64,000 nucleotides of DNA. Origin: Microbulbifer sp. THAF38 (lineage in GTDB: Bacteria; Pseudomonadota; Gammaproteobacteria; Pseudomonadales; Cellvibrionaceae). Positions 18,883-28,219 of the stretch are shown here, in pieces. Position numbers and translations under genes: made by a program. Where the stretch lies: positions 1 to 64,000 of the forward strand of contig NZ_CP045369.1 of the NCBI RefSeq assembly GCF_009363535.1. The letters are read 5' to 3'. The notes under the pieces were generated by a model. The model searched no databases. It was not told the DNA's origin and worked only from the letters and a program-made list of their open reading frames with translations. How positions within the stretch are numbered: the first letter of the stretch is position 1; each line of letters starts with the position of its first letter.

Positions 18883-21864
18883 CTACTGGGTATTCACCAT
18901 AATCTCGGTTTCGCTAAATACAGCCTCACCATTACCGTGGCTGAGAATCCCCAGGGCACGAGTACCGGGAGTGAGACCTATCCACTCCAGGTCGATAGTG
19001 CCACTGCTGTTTATATGCGCCTGAGACGGAGCGGTGAGCTGAGTATTGCCGCTGTTCCCGCTCAGGTTGAAGTTAAACAGAGTGAATGGGGTGGGGCCCT
19101 CTGCAGAGGCGTAATCCACCACATACACAGCGTATTGGCCGGCAGTGGGATTGAGCAGATCAACAGACTCGGCAGAGGTTGGTGAGCCGCTGGTGCCCAC
19201 TTCTGGAAAGTCGGGGCCGGGGCCATAGACTTGTAAGTCCAGGTCGTCGCTGCCACTACCATCGCCCACATCCGCATCGAACAGGGCTACCCGGGCCAAT
19301 TCGGTACCCTCTGGAATATCGAAGAAAATCAGCTGATTTTCTCCATCCTCAACGCTACCGGGGAAAGGTGCGCCTTCCGCCAGGCCGTTGATATCCACCT
19401 GATAGTTGCCGTTATAACCAAACTGCACGGGCAAGCTTACGGTGCCATCGCTGCCATCCGCGCTGACCTTCTGAACCGTGGATAGCGGAACCGGGCGCAC
19501 GGCGATGGGACTGCGTACTTCCTGGCGTAAACCAACGGATTTCCAGCTCAGCTCGCCAAATACCCACTCGTTCATGGCCGCTTCCTCGGTCACCGTAAAG
19601 GTGACCTCAAACTCGGCGCTATCTCCCTCTCTAAGGCGCAGGGTTCTGGGGTTAACACTGACCTCGACCCCTTCGGGTGCCTCTATAGAAGCCCAATACC
19701 ATCTCTGGCCGCGGCCGACGCTGGTGACTCGGCGCTTGATGGTTTGCGTGCCCACCAATTCCCCGATGCCGATTGATGGCAGGTTGAGATCGCTGGAATC
19801 CAGGGAATAGCCAGCGGAAACCAGTCCCTCACAGGTGGAAGTTTCCAGAATCTGAGGCTGATTTTCCGCACCACAGAGGAAGGCCAGATAGTCGTTGAGA
19901 CCGGCGTCATAGACCAGACCGGGATCGAAAGCGGCAGCGGGTACTATGGCGCCTGCGCCAATATCGAAGGGGTCAGCGGCTTCGGGTCCGAAGGATTTTT
20001 GCAGGTCGGTGCGCGCCGTACTCATCAGCGCAGATTTGGCCATTGCCGGGCTCCAGTCCGGATGGGCCTGTTTTAACAGAGCCATAATACCGGCGACATG
20101 GGGGCTCGCCATGGAGGTGCCATTTTTGGCGGCGAACAGGCTGCCACCACTCAGTACTGGCGAGGTACCGGCGAGAATACCTACGCCCGGTGCCGCCACA
20201 TCCGGCTTGATAATATCCGGCGCGCCCACGTTGTGGCCGCGGGAGGAGAAGCTGGCGATGCGGTCTTCACGGGATATCTTCAGCTCTGGATCGAGAGTAC
20301 CCGTGACCTCGGCACTTTCAACCAGCATGGCACCATCGGCATGGCGAATCATCACACCGGGGATGGTGGTGTTGGGCGCCGACATAACGATCGGGTCCAT
20401 ACGGTCCACGGCGGTGCCGTCGTTGTATACAACAATGGCCACTGCGCCTGCATCTGCGGCATTGTTGTATTTAGTGCTGAAGGAGCAACCACCACGCTTC
20501 ACCAGGGCGATTTTGCCTGCAATGGCCTCTGAATTGGTGAGTGCGGAGCAGGCCTCCAGGGGGGCACCCGCAACAACAGGTACCGATAACAGACCCGCAT
20601 CTTCCATCGTTACCGGGCCGTTGCCTTCACGGGCATCGTAGGTGCCCACAACTGCCTCAGGGGCATCCACCTGCAGGGCCGTGCCGAAGCTCTGGTCGTC
20701 CTCGGCAGCCGCCACCGCGGTAATCCAGGGGACACCGGAAGGCGTGCCCATCGTTTGTGGGCCTGGGCCATTGTTGCCGGCGGAGGTGGCAACAAAAACA
20801 CCGGCATCGGCGGCAAACAGGAAGGCGATCTCATCGGCACCGGTGAAAACGGTACTGGAGCCACCCACCGAGAAGTTGATGACATCCACACCGTCGGCCA
20901 CGGCTTCATCAATGGCCGCCATGGAGTCCGCTGAGGAGCAGCCGCTATCGTCCGGGTCTGGGGCATCCCAGCACACCTTATAGGCCGCGATACGGGCGCG
21001 CGGCGCCATACCGGTCAGGGTTTTCCCGTCGGGGGTCACTACACCGTAGTTGCCTGCGGCAGTGGTGGCGGTGTGGGTGCCGTGCCCGTCCGCATCCCGT
21101 GCGGACAGAAACTCGTAATCCGCCAGAGTCTTGTTGGAGAGGAAGGCGTCAGAGAAAGACTTGGCCTTGATCAGCTTGTTGTTACAGGTAAAGGCGGCGT
21201 CACCGGGGTTAAAGTCGGTGTTGCCGAACTCACAGCCCTCACCGATAAAGGATTCAGGCACCGGACCGTAGGAAATGTTGGCTCCACGATTACCCTGACG
21301 CGGCGTTGGTATGTCCATCAGGCTCGGGTGTTCCGGGTGGATACCCGAGTCGATGACACCCACCACCACATCCTCCCCGGTGATACCCCAGAGCCAGGGA
21401 CTGGGTGTATTCGTCAGGCCGAGGAAATCTGCAGTGGAATCGGTGTGCATCTTCAGCAGGCGGTCTTCCCAGACACCTTTCACATCTTTATGGCTGCGCA
21501 GTGCTTCGGCTTCCTTTTCACTCATAACCGCGGCAAAGCCATTAAAGGCCGCCTTGTATTCGTGCACTTTGCGTGCGCCGGGCACGGCAGAGAGCACCTG
21601 CTGGCGACGTGTTTTGAGGAAATCGGAGTAGTGGCGATAGCTGCTGCTGCGGGGGTCAGCTTTGCGGCGTACGTTGGATTTAGCGCTGGAGAGGCCCGCG
21701 ACTGTGCCGCTGTAGACGGAAAGTGGTTCGCCATCGAGCTGTACGATATAGACCTTTTTATTCTTTTGGATTTCGGGGGTGAGAGTGTCTGCCACCGTGG
21801 CTGCGAAACTACTGCTCGAGCACAGCAGGCCCGCAATAAGCGAGGCAATTATTTTTCGTTTCAT
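18883..21864 (-). CDS. Secreted subtilisin-like serine protease (S8) with PA domain
   Basis: A 993-residue secreted protease. Order of parts: signal peptide (1-22, cleaved after SFA), inhibitor I9 propeptide (about 37-140), S8 catalytic domain with D172 (VIDSGIH), H261 (DGHGTH), oxyanion N364 (SAGNNGP) and S584 (NGTSMASPH), interrupted by a PA domain at about 410-530 (IALVKRGGCSFSTKY), then beta-rich C-terminal domains of fibronectin-like and PPC type rich in Asp and Gly. This architecture is common in exported proteases of marine bacteria that feed on protein. It has its own unit, ended by the terminator at 18808-18837. Confidence 0.93.
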   Translation of the reverse strand: MKRKIIASLIAGLLCSSSSFAATVADTLTPEIQKNKKVYIVQLDGEPLSVYSGTVAGLSSAKSNVRRKADPRSSSYRHYSDFLKTRRQQVLSAVPGARKVHEYKAAFNGFAAVMSEKEAEALRSHKDVKGVWEDRLLKMHTDSTADFLGLTNTPSPWLWGITGEDVVVGVIDSGIHPEHPSLMDIPTPRQGNRGANISYGPVPESFIGEGCEFGNTDFNPGDAAFTCNNKLIKAKSFSDAFLSNKTLADYEFLSARDADGHGTHTATTAAGNYGVVTPDGKTLTGMAPRARIAAYKVCWDAPDPDDSGCSSADSMAAIDEAVADGVDVINFSVGGSSTVFTGADEIAFLFAADAGVFVATSAGNNGPGPQTMGTPSGVPWITAVAAAEDDQSFGTALQVDAPEAVVGTYDAREGNGPVTMEDAGLLSVPVVAGAPLEACSALTNSEAIAGKIALVKRGGCSFSTKYNNAADAGAVAIVVYNDGTAVDRMDPIVMSAPNTTIPGVMIRHADGAMLVESAEVTGTLDPELKISREDRIASFSSRGHNVGAPDIIKPDVAAPGVGILAGTSPVLSGGSLFAAKNGTSMASPHVAGIMALLKQAHPDWSPAMAKSALMSTARTDLQKSFGPEAADPFDIGAGAIVPAAAFDPGLVYDAGLNDYLAFLCGAENQPQILETSTCEGLVSAGYSLDSSDLNLPSIGIGELVGTQTIKRRVTSVGRGQRWYWASIEAPEGVEVSVNPRTLRLREGDSAEFEVTFTVTEEAAMNEWVFGELSWKSVGLRQEVRSPIAVRPVPLSTVQKVSADGSDGTVSLPVQFGYNGNYQVDINGLAEGAPFPGSVEDGENQLIFFDIPEGTELARVALFDADVGDGSGSDDLDLQVYGPGPDFPEVGTSGSPTSAESVDLLNPTAGQYAVYVVDYASAEGPTPFTLFNFNLSGNSGNTQLTAPSQAHINSSGTIDLEWIGLTPGTRALGILSHGNGEAVFSETEIMVNTQ

Positions 21865-22220
21865 TGAATTGTCCCATTTTTTTATTTTTACAGGCGGGTA
21901 GAAGTGGGAGAGAAAGTGCGCTGTTTATCCATTGTCACTGACACCCAACACGCCATCCTTGGTTTGGCAGAACACGCTTTCACTGGGATAAAGCCGTCCG
22001 ACCTGTCACTCGCTTTTAAAGTAATGTGTCGCAGGACTCAATGAACTGGCGCCATAGTCATTGTTTTGTACTATTTTTGCTAACTGGCGAGAAAGAAAAA
22101 AACGTAAGTCACAAATGCGCGGTGGTGCTGTAGCGGAGAGGGTTCCTGATGATGTTTTTCACAGGCCCTTGGAAAAAACCCGTTAAATCTAGAAGGCTGG
22201 AAAGGGGAGGATCAGTGGGC
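21865..22220. other. Intergenic region upstream of the subtilase gene
   Basis: 356 bases with no supported gene. It holds the promoter of the leftward subtilase and the 3' end of gmhB. A short inverted repeat AGTGGGC (22214-22220) and GCCCACT (22227-22233) spans the gmhB stop codon but has no T-run. Confidence 0.4.
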
Positions 22221-22772
22221 TCAGTGGCCCACTAGAAATTGGCTGAAACCAGCTAAGTCTTCAAACACAGCGGTTTCCGCCAGACGCGGATCGGGGCTCT
22301 CGACCAGCTGCTGCAGAGTTTCTGCGCCTGCACCGGTTTTAACCAGTACCGGCTTGCACCCTTTCACCAACGCTAGCTGTAGATCGGCCAGTTTATCGCC
22401 AAGCAGATAACAGCCGTGCAGGCTGGTGTCGAATTCCGCCTCGATGGCATCGAGCAGGCCGGCCTGGGGCTTGCGGCAGCGGCAGTTGTCCTCGGGCCCA
22501 TGGGGGCAATAGAAAATCGCAGCAATTTCTCCGCCCGCATCCTCTACCAGGGAACGCATCTTGGCGTGTATCGCCTCCAAGTCATCCAGGTCAAACTGGC
22601 CCAGGGCCAGGCCGCTCTGGTTGGTGGCTATCACCAGTTGGTGGCCGGCCTGACTGAGCGCAGCCAGTGCCTCAATACTGCCGGGCAGGGGCTGCCACTC
22701 CTCTGCGGATTTCACGAACTGGTCGGGGTTTTGGTTGATGACCCCATCGCGGCCGAGAAGAATTATTGCCAT
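22221..22772 (-). CDS. gmhB: D,D-heptose 1,7-bisphosphate phosphatase GmhB, nucleophile Asp replaced by Gly
   Basis: HAD-family phosphatase that removes the C7 phosphate from D-glycero-D-manno-heptose 1,7-bisphosphate in LPS core heptose synthesis. The 183 residues, the ATNQSGLA motif, the zinc loop C-x-H ... C-x-C (CPHGPEDNCRCRKP) and LLGDKLADLQLA fit GmhB well, as does its place next to glyS. However, the first motif, normally LDRDGVIN with the first Asp as nucleophile, reads LLGRDGVIN: codon 7 is GGC (Gly) in place of GAC. If the sequence is right, the enzyme should be inactive or severely weakened. A one-base sequencing error is the obvious alternative. Confidence 0.88.
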   Translation of the reverse strand: MAIILLGRDGVINQNPDQFVKSAEEWQPLPGSIEALAALSQAGHQLVIATNQSGLALGQFDLDDLEAIHAKMRSLVEDAGGEIAAIFYCPHGPEDNCRCRKPQAGLLDAIEAEFDTSLHGCYLLGDKLADLQLALVKGCKPVLVKTGAGAETLQQLVESPDPRLAETAVFEDLAGFSQFLVGH

Positions 22773-22826
22773 GTGGATTCGCCTGTGTCGCTGAACCGGG
22801 GCGCAGAGCCCCGGTTCAAGTAGCCA

Positions 22827-24908
22827 TTACTTGGCGGGAACCAACAGGGAGATGTCGGCAACTTCGAGGAACAGTGCGCGCAGCTGGGCCAGTAGGGCCA
22901 GGCGGTTGTTGCGCAGTTGCTCGTCGTCGCTCATCACCATCACATGGTCGAAGAAGTTATCCACGGTTTCGCGCAGTCCCGCCAGACCGGCGAGGCCTTC
23001 GGCGAAGAGCGCATCGCTATACAGCGGTTCCACTTCTGTGCGGGCAACCTGAACAGCGGCGAACAGTGCTTTCTCCGCTTCTTCCTGCAGAAGCGCTTCA
23101 TCGACACTGTTGGGCACCGCGCCATCGAGCTTGGCGAGGATATTGGAAACGCGCTTATTCGCTGCTGCCAAGGCACCGGACTCCGGCAGCTGGCTAAAGG
23201 CGTTCACCGCGTGTACGCGATTATCGATATCCAGCGGGCGCGATAGCTTGCGCGCGGCAACCGACATAAATACCTCGGTGGCGATACCCTGGTCCTCATA
23301 GCGGGCGCGGAAGCGGTCCAGTACGTATTGCAGAGTTTGCTCTACCACCTTGTCGTATTCGCCCAGGGCGGTGCGCGGGTAGTTGTCGCGGGCCAGTTCC
23401 AGCAATTCGCGCAGGTCCAGGTCGAGACGCTTCTCTACCAGAATGCGGATGATGCCCAGGCTGGCACGGCGCAGGGCGAAAGGATCGCGGGAGCCGCTGG
23501 GGGGCTGGCCGATACCGAAGATGCCCACCAAAGTATCCAGGCGGTCTGCCAGGGCGATAGCGGTACCCGTGTCGCTGGCGGGCAGTTCGTCACCGGCAAA
23601 CTTGGGCATGTACTGCTCGTACATGGCCTTGGCCACATCCAACGGCTCGCCGTCGTTTTCGGCGTAGTAGTAACCGGCGATGCCCTGCATATCGGCAAAC
23701 TCGAACACCATTTCGGTAACCAGGTCCGACTTGCACAGGCGGCCGGCGCGCTCGGCCCAGTCGCCGTTACTTCCGGTTTTCTCGGCGATGGTGCGCGCCA
23801 GGGCAGCTACCCGCTCGGTCTTGTCGTAGACGCTGCCCAGGTGTTGCTGGAAAACGATTTGGCGCAATTTTTCACGGCGCGATTCCAGGCTGGTCTTCTT
23901 GTCGGTCTCAAAGAAGAAGGCGGCATCCGCCAGGCGTGGACGGATTACCCGCTCATTGCCGTGGATAACCTGGGCGGCATCCTGGCTCTCGATATTGGAC
24001 ACGGTGATAAAGAAAGGCAGTAACTGGCCATCTTCATCTACCACATGGAAATATTTCTGGTGCTCCTTCATGGAGGAGATCAGGGCCTCAGCGGGCACTT
24101 CCAGGAAGCGCTCTTCGAAGCGGCCGGTGAGGGCGACAGGCCACTCCACCAGTGCAGTCACTTCGTCGAGCAGGTCGTCGTCGATGACCGCTTCACCATT
24201 GACGTTATTGGATTCAGCAATAACTTGAGCGCGAATGGCTTCGCGACGTTCGGCGAAATCTGCCATTACATAGCCGGGTTCGCGCAGAACCTGTGCATAG
24301 TCGTGGGCGGAGTGGATTTCCAGTTCGCGATTGCAGTGGAAGCGGTGACCACGGCTGGTTTTACCGGCTTTTAAGCCGAGTACTTCGCCATCCACCACCT
24401 TGTTGCCGAACAGCATGACCAGCCAATGCACTGGGCGCACGAATTCTTCACGGCGCGCCCCCCAGCGCATGCGCTTGGGGATAGGTAGCTGAGCCAGGGC
24501 TTTCTCGACGATGTCTGCCAACAGGGATTCGGTTTCAGCGCCTTTTTGTTCGCTGATAAAAGCCAGGCGCTCGCCTTTGTCAGTTTCCTTGCGTCCCAAT
24601 TCTTCAACGGTTACACCGTTGCTGCGGGCGAAACCTTCCGCGGCTTTACTGGGCTTGCCCTCTTTGTCGAAGGCGGCTTTAACGGCCGGGCCCAGCTTTT
24701 CAATTTGTTTGTCCTGCTGCTTGTCGGCCAAGCCGAACACAGCGACTGCCAGGCGGCGTGGGGCGGCGTAGGATTTCACTTCGCCAAAAGATAACTCAGC
24801 GCCCTTGAGGCCTTGGGTAATGCCATCGGCGAAGGCGTTCATTAATTTGTGCAACGCCTTGGGTGGCAGCTCTTCGGTACCCAGCTCTACCAGAAAATCC
24901 TGAGCCAT
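22827..24908 (-). CDS. glyS: Glycine--tRNA ligase beta subunit
   Basis: Beta subunit of the bacterial alpha2-beta2 glycyl-tRNA synthetase. It carries tRNA recognition parts including the C-terminal DALR-like anticodon-binding domain. The 693 residues match the family (689 in E. coli), and the opening FLVELGTEELPPKAL is diagnostic. The start codon overlaps the glyQ stop by one base, so the subunits are translationally linked. Confidence 0.97.
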   Translation of the reverse strand: MAQDFLVELGTEELPPKALHKLMNAFADGITQGLKGAELSFGEVKSYAAPRRLAVAVFGLADKQQDKQIEKLGPAVKAAFDKEGKPSKAAEGFARSNGVTVEELGRKETDKGERLAFISEQKGAETESLLADIVEKALAQLPIPKRMRWGARREEFVRPVHWLVMLFGNKVVDGEVLGLKAGKTSRGHRFHCNRELEIHSAHDYAQVLREPGYVMADFAERREAIRAQVIAESNNVNGEAVIDDDLLDEVTALVEWPVALTGRFEERFLEVPAEALISSMKEHQKYFHVVDEDGQLLPFFITVSNIESQDAAQVIHGNERVIRPRLADAAFFFETDKKTSLESRREKLRQIVFQQHLGSVYDKTERVAALARTIAEKTGSNGDWAERAGRLCKSDLVTEMVFEFADMQGIAGYYYAENDGEPLDVAKAMYEQYMPKFAGDELPASDTGTAIALADRLDTLVGIFGIGQPPSGSRDPFALRRASLGIIRILVEKRLDLDLRELLELARDNYPRTALGEYDKVVEQTLQYVLDRFRARYEDQGIATEVFMSVAARKLSRPLDIDNRVHAVNAFSQLPESGALAAANKRVSNILAKLDGAVPNSVDEALLQEEAEKALFAAVQVARTEVEPLYSDALFAEGLAGLAGLRETVDNFFDHVMVMSDDEQLRNNRLALLAQLRALFLEVADISLLVPAK

Positions 24909-25897
24909 TACTGCTTCTCCTCTTGCTCGATGTTTTCCGCCAGAATATCCGCTCGCAGTGCCTCGTCTGCCAGGGGGAAACCTAAGGCGCGGCGCGCATC
25001 GTAGTAGGCCTGTGCCACGGCACGGGCCAGGGTACGCACACGCAGGATATAGCGCTGGCGCTCAGTAACCGAGATGGCGTGGCGCGCGTCTAACAGGTTG
25101 AAAGCGTGGGAGGCTTTCATGACCTGCTCGTAAGCGGGTAGCGGTAGGCCCAGTTCGATCAGGCGCGTGCTCTCGCGCTCGCAGTGATCGAAGGTGGCAA
25201 ACAGGAATTCGACATCGGCGTGTTCAAAGTTGTAGTGGGACATTTCCACTTCGTTCTGGTGGAAAACGTCGCCGTAGGTAACGGGGCTGCCGTCCGGGTT
25301 GCGGGTCCACACCAGGTCGTAGATGGACTCAACCCCTTGCAGGTACATCGCGATACGCTCGAGACCATAGGTGATCTCGCCGGTAACCGGGTAGCACTCG
25401 AGGCCGCCCACCTGCTGGAAGTAGGTGAACTGGGTAACTTCCATACCGTTCAGCCAAACTTCCCAGCCGAGGCCCCAGGCGCCCAGGGTTGGGGATTCCC
25501 AGTTGTCTTCCACGAAGCGGATATCGTGGATGGCCGGGTCTACGCCCATGGCGCGCAGGCTGTCGAGGTACAATTCCTGGATATTGTCCGGGGACGGCTT
25601 CATCACTACCTGGTATTGGTAGTAGTGCTGCAGGCGGTTGGGGTTTTCGCCGTAGCGGCCATCGGTGGGGCGGCGGCAGGGCTGCACATAGGCCGCGTTC
25701 CAGTTTTCCGGGCCTATGGCGCGCAGGAAGGTGGCTGGATGAAAGGTGCCGGCGCCCACTTCCATATCCAGAGGCTGTAGAATGACGCACCCTTGGCGCG
25801 CCCAATAATCCTGCAGGGCAAAAATAAGTCCCTGGAAGGTACTGAGATCGTATTGCTTGGACACCGCTATCTCCGGATCAGTATCTGCTGTGGGCAA
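24908..25897 (-). CDS. glyQ: Glycine--tRNA ligase alpha subunit
   Basis: Catalytic alpha subunit of glycyl-tRNA synthetase, a class II core. Diagnostic segments are [18 protein letters not shown] near the N-terminus, then [20 protein letters not shown] (here [16 protein letters not shown]) and the motif [16 protein letters not shown]. The 329 residues exceed the 303 of E. coli, mainly by an N-terminal extension, so an internal start is possible. It heads the glyQ-glyS-gmhB unit and is divergent from the acyltransferase gene. Confidence 0.96.
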   Translation of the reverse strand: MPTADTDPEIAVSKQYDLSTFQGLIFALQDYWARQGCVILQPLDMEVGAGTFHPATFLRAIGPENWNAAYVQPCRRPTDGRYGENPNRLQHYYQYQVVMKPSPDNIQELYLDSLRAMGVDPAIHDIRFVEDNWESPTLGAWGLGWEVWLNGMEVTQFTYFQQVGGLECYPVTGEITYGLERIAMYLQGVESIYDLVWTRNPDGSPVTYGDVFHQNEVEMSHYNFEHADVEFLFATFDHCERESTRLIELGLPLPAYEQVMKASHAFNLLDARHAISVTERQRYILRVRTLARAVAQAYYDARRALGFPLADEALRADILAENIEQEEKQ

Positions 25898-26021
25898 AGG
25901 GACGCAATTATAGCGGCAGCGGCTCCTGTGCTTAAAGCGCTATAGCCGCGTCAAGAGGTTTCAATGGCCATACTTGGGCAACACGGCCACTTTCGAGTGG
26001 CTTTTGTATAGGAAGTAGTGA

Positions 26022-26909
26022 GTGGATATTAAGGGGCGCCTTGCTGTTGGGGCACTGAAAATGATCGGTAAATTGCCGCTGCACTGGTCGCGGCGAGTGG
26101 GTTGGTTTGCCGGCAAAATGGCAGTGTGGACGCGTTCCGAGGGCCTGCGTCTGAGCCGAATCAATCTCAATCTTTGCTATCCGGCGATGGACCCCAAGCA
26201 GCGCGAAAAGCTAGCGAGAGAGAGTGTGATCAACACGGCCATGGCCGGTTTTGAGATGGCCTCACTGTGGAATACGCCCTGGGCCAAAAATGAAAATGCC
26301 ATTGTCCGGGTGCGCAACCAGCAGTTGCTCAATGCCGCCGAGGCGGAAGGTCGCGGCACCATCGTGTTGATGCCACATACCGGCAACTGGGAAATATTTG
26401 GACTGTACGTGGGCACTCTTGCTCCCTGTGCTGTGCTTTACCAGCCACCCAAAATCGAAGCCCTGGACCCGGTGATTCGCAGCGGACGAGAAGTGACCGG
26501 CGGCAAGATGGTGCCCACCAATGTGCACGGCGTGCGGTCGCTGCTCAAATCTCTGAAGGCCGGTAATTTAGCCCTGATTCTGCCCGACCAGGAACCGGAT
26601 ATGGGCGGTGACTTCGCCCCGTTTTTTGGACGCCCGGCACTGACTATGACCCTGGTGCACAACCTGATACAGCGCACCAACTGCCATGTGGTTTTTGGAT
26701 TTGGCAAGCGTGTAGAGGGCGGCTTTGAGCTGGTATTTGTCCCCGCGGAAAAAGCGATTTACAGCGAGGAGCAAAAAGTATCCCTGGCGGCGATGAACCG
26801 CGGTGTGGAGGCCTGTATTGCCCAGGCGCCGGAACAGTATCAATGGGAGTACAAGCGCTTCCGCCGCCAGCCGGAGGGCAAGAGTAAAATCTACCGCAAA
26901 AAAAAATAG
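26022..26909 (+). CDS. Lipid A biosynthesis lauroyl/myristoyl acyltransferase family (LpxL/HtrB-like)
   Basis: Inner-membrane acyltransferase that adds a secondary acyl chain to lipid A. The 295 residues include the catalytic H-x4-E motif as HTGNWE, the LILPDQEP motif and the C-terminal QYQWEYKRFRR typical of the family. The start is a GTG at 26022 with AGGAAG upstream. Which acyl chain or position it uses cannot be told. It stands between the glyQ-glyS and ABC export units and is followed by a strong terminator. Confidence 0.9.
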   Translation: MDIKGRLAVGALKMIGKLPLHWSRRVGWFAGKMAVWTRSEGLRLSRINLNLCYPAMDPKQREKLARESVINTAMAGFEMASLWNTPWAKNENAIVRVRNQQLLNAAEAEGRGTIVLMPHTGNWEIFGLYVGTLAPCAVLYQPPKIEALDPVIRSGREVTGGKMVPTNVHGVRSLLKSLKAGNLALILPDQEPDMGGDFAPFFGRPALTMTLVHNLIQRTNCHVVFGFGKRVEGGFELVFVPAEKAIYSEEQKVSLAAMNRGVEACIAQAPEQYQWEYKRFRRQPEGKSKIYRKKK

Positions 26910-26926
26910 GGGCCTGAAGGGCCCCT
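26908..26926. terminator. Bidirectional intrinsic terminator
   Basis: Stem AGGGGCC (26908-26914) and GGCCCCT (26920-26926) with a 5-base loop. The left side is a run of nine A bases, so the reverse transcript ends in a strong U-run, stopping the leftward ABC operon; the forward side has only TTTCTCT. Confidence 0.85.
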
Positions 26927-26964
26927 TTCTCTATCGGTAACAAGAATAGGCAGCGAGACGAGCT

Positions 26965-28152
26965 TTATGCCGCGTGGCGAAATGCCACGATTACCGGCAT
27001 GCGCGCGGCGCGCCAGGCGGGGAAAAAGCCACTGACAAAGCCGATCACCAGCGCCAATATGGCGCCCTGCAGGAAAAGGTCCGGGGACATCTCAAAACTA
27101 AATACCACCTGGGTAAAACTACCGCCCAGTGTCGAAGTATTCAGGCCGTCGAAGAACAGGTAGGCAGCCAGGGAACCCAAAAGGCCACCGGCCACAGCCA
27201 GCACCATGGCCTCGGCGATAGTGCCGCAGAAGGCGGAGAAATTGCTAAAGCCGAGGGCGCGCAGGGTGGCAATTTCCTTGGCGCGGTCCGCCACTGAGGT
27301 GTACATGGTATTGAGCGCACCGGCCAGGGCACCGAGGGCCATCACCGCACTGATGATCCAGCCAAAGGTGGCGATATATTGCAGTTGTTTGCCCTGGCTG
27401 GCGAAATACTCCCGCTCGGTCTGGGCGTCGAGATTCAGGCGCGGTTCCCGCGCAATGGTTTCCTTAACCGATGCCAGACCGCCGTCATTGTCCAGTTGCA
27501 GGCGAATCGACTGGTAACTGCTGCCGCGATTGTAATGGCTCTGGATGGTTTTGATATCTGCCCACAGCTCACTCTCGAAAATATTGCCCCCTGTGGAAAA
27601 AACCCCGACCACTTTCCACAGGTTTTTGCCAAAGCGCACCTCGCTGCCAATATCAAAGCCACTGAACTCTCGCAGAACCCCCTCACCGACAATCATTTCA
27701 TTAGTTCCAGGGACAAACATACGGCCTTCCGTTAAGCGCATATTCGTGCGCATGGCCATGCCGGTTTCGTTGAGGCCGCGCAGGGGGATATTGGCCTCGG
27801 TGCCGCTGGACCTTTTGATGCCATCCACAATGACATACAGTTCCGGCGAAACCAGTGGACCATTGGCATCGCGGGCGACTCCCGCGGACTCGCTAACCAG
27901 GTTGACCTGGTCCTGCAGGATCACTGAGTTGAGTTCGGTGGAGGAGCCCTCGCGCATCAGGATGGCTATCTGGCTGGAGCCGGCACCGCGCATGGTTTCC
28001 TCGAAGCCTTTGGCCATGGCGAGAAAAGCCAGCAGAATCGCCACCACCACCGCCGAGGCCAGTACCATCGCCAGAGACATCCACAGACGCCGGCGCAGGC
28101 TGCCCAGGTTCATTAAGGTCACTGAAATTATTTGTGCAATTAGAGAGCCCAT
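26965..28152 (-). CDS. ABC transporter permease (MacB/FtsX type), second of two
   Basis: Inner-membrane permease of 395 residues with the MacB/FtsX layout: one N-terminal membrane segment, a large periplasmic domain (about 50-260), and three membrane segments near the C-terminus including AKEIATLRALGFS, the hallmark cytoplasmic loop. It is the last gene of a leftward export operon (membrane-fusion protein, ATPase, two permeases). Such systems use ATP to drive export from the periplasm rather than across the inner membrane; the substrate is unknown. It ends at the shared terminator 26908-26926. Confidence 0.9.
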   Translation of the reverse strand: MGSLIAQIISVTLMNLGSLRRRLWMSLAMVLASAVVVAILLAFLAMAKGFEETMRGAGSSQIAILMREGSSTELNSVILQDQVNLVSESAGVARDANGPLVSPELYVIVDGIKRSSGTEANIPLRGLNETGMAMRTNMRLTEGRMFVPGTNEMIVGEGVLREFSGFDIGSEVRFGKNLWKVVGVFSTGGNIFESELWADIKTIQSHYNRGSSYQSIRLQLDNDGGLASVKETIAREPRLNLDAQTEREYFASQGKQLQYIATFGWIISAVMALGALAGALNTMYTSVADRAKEIATLRALGFSNFSAFCGTIAEAMVLAVAGGLLGSLAAYLFFDGLNTSTLGGSFTQVVFSFEMSPDLFLQGAILALVIGFVSGFFPAWRAARMPVIVAFRHAA

Positions 28153-28219
28153 TGGCTTTCCTCCGGTTGGGCTTTATCAATCGGGCGCTTTCTGTAGTGA
28201 GAGGCTCGATACAATGTAT

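Noticed and set aside
21073-21867. 264-residue open frame opposite the subtilase N-terminus
   Set aside because: Shadow of a GC-rich gene on the other strand; the subtilase motifs settle the coding strand.
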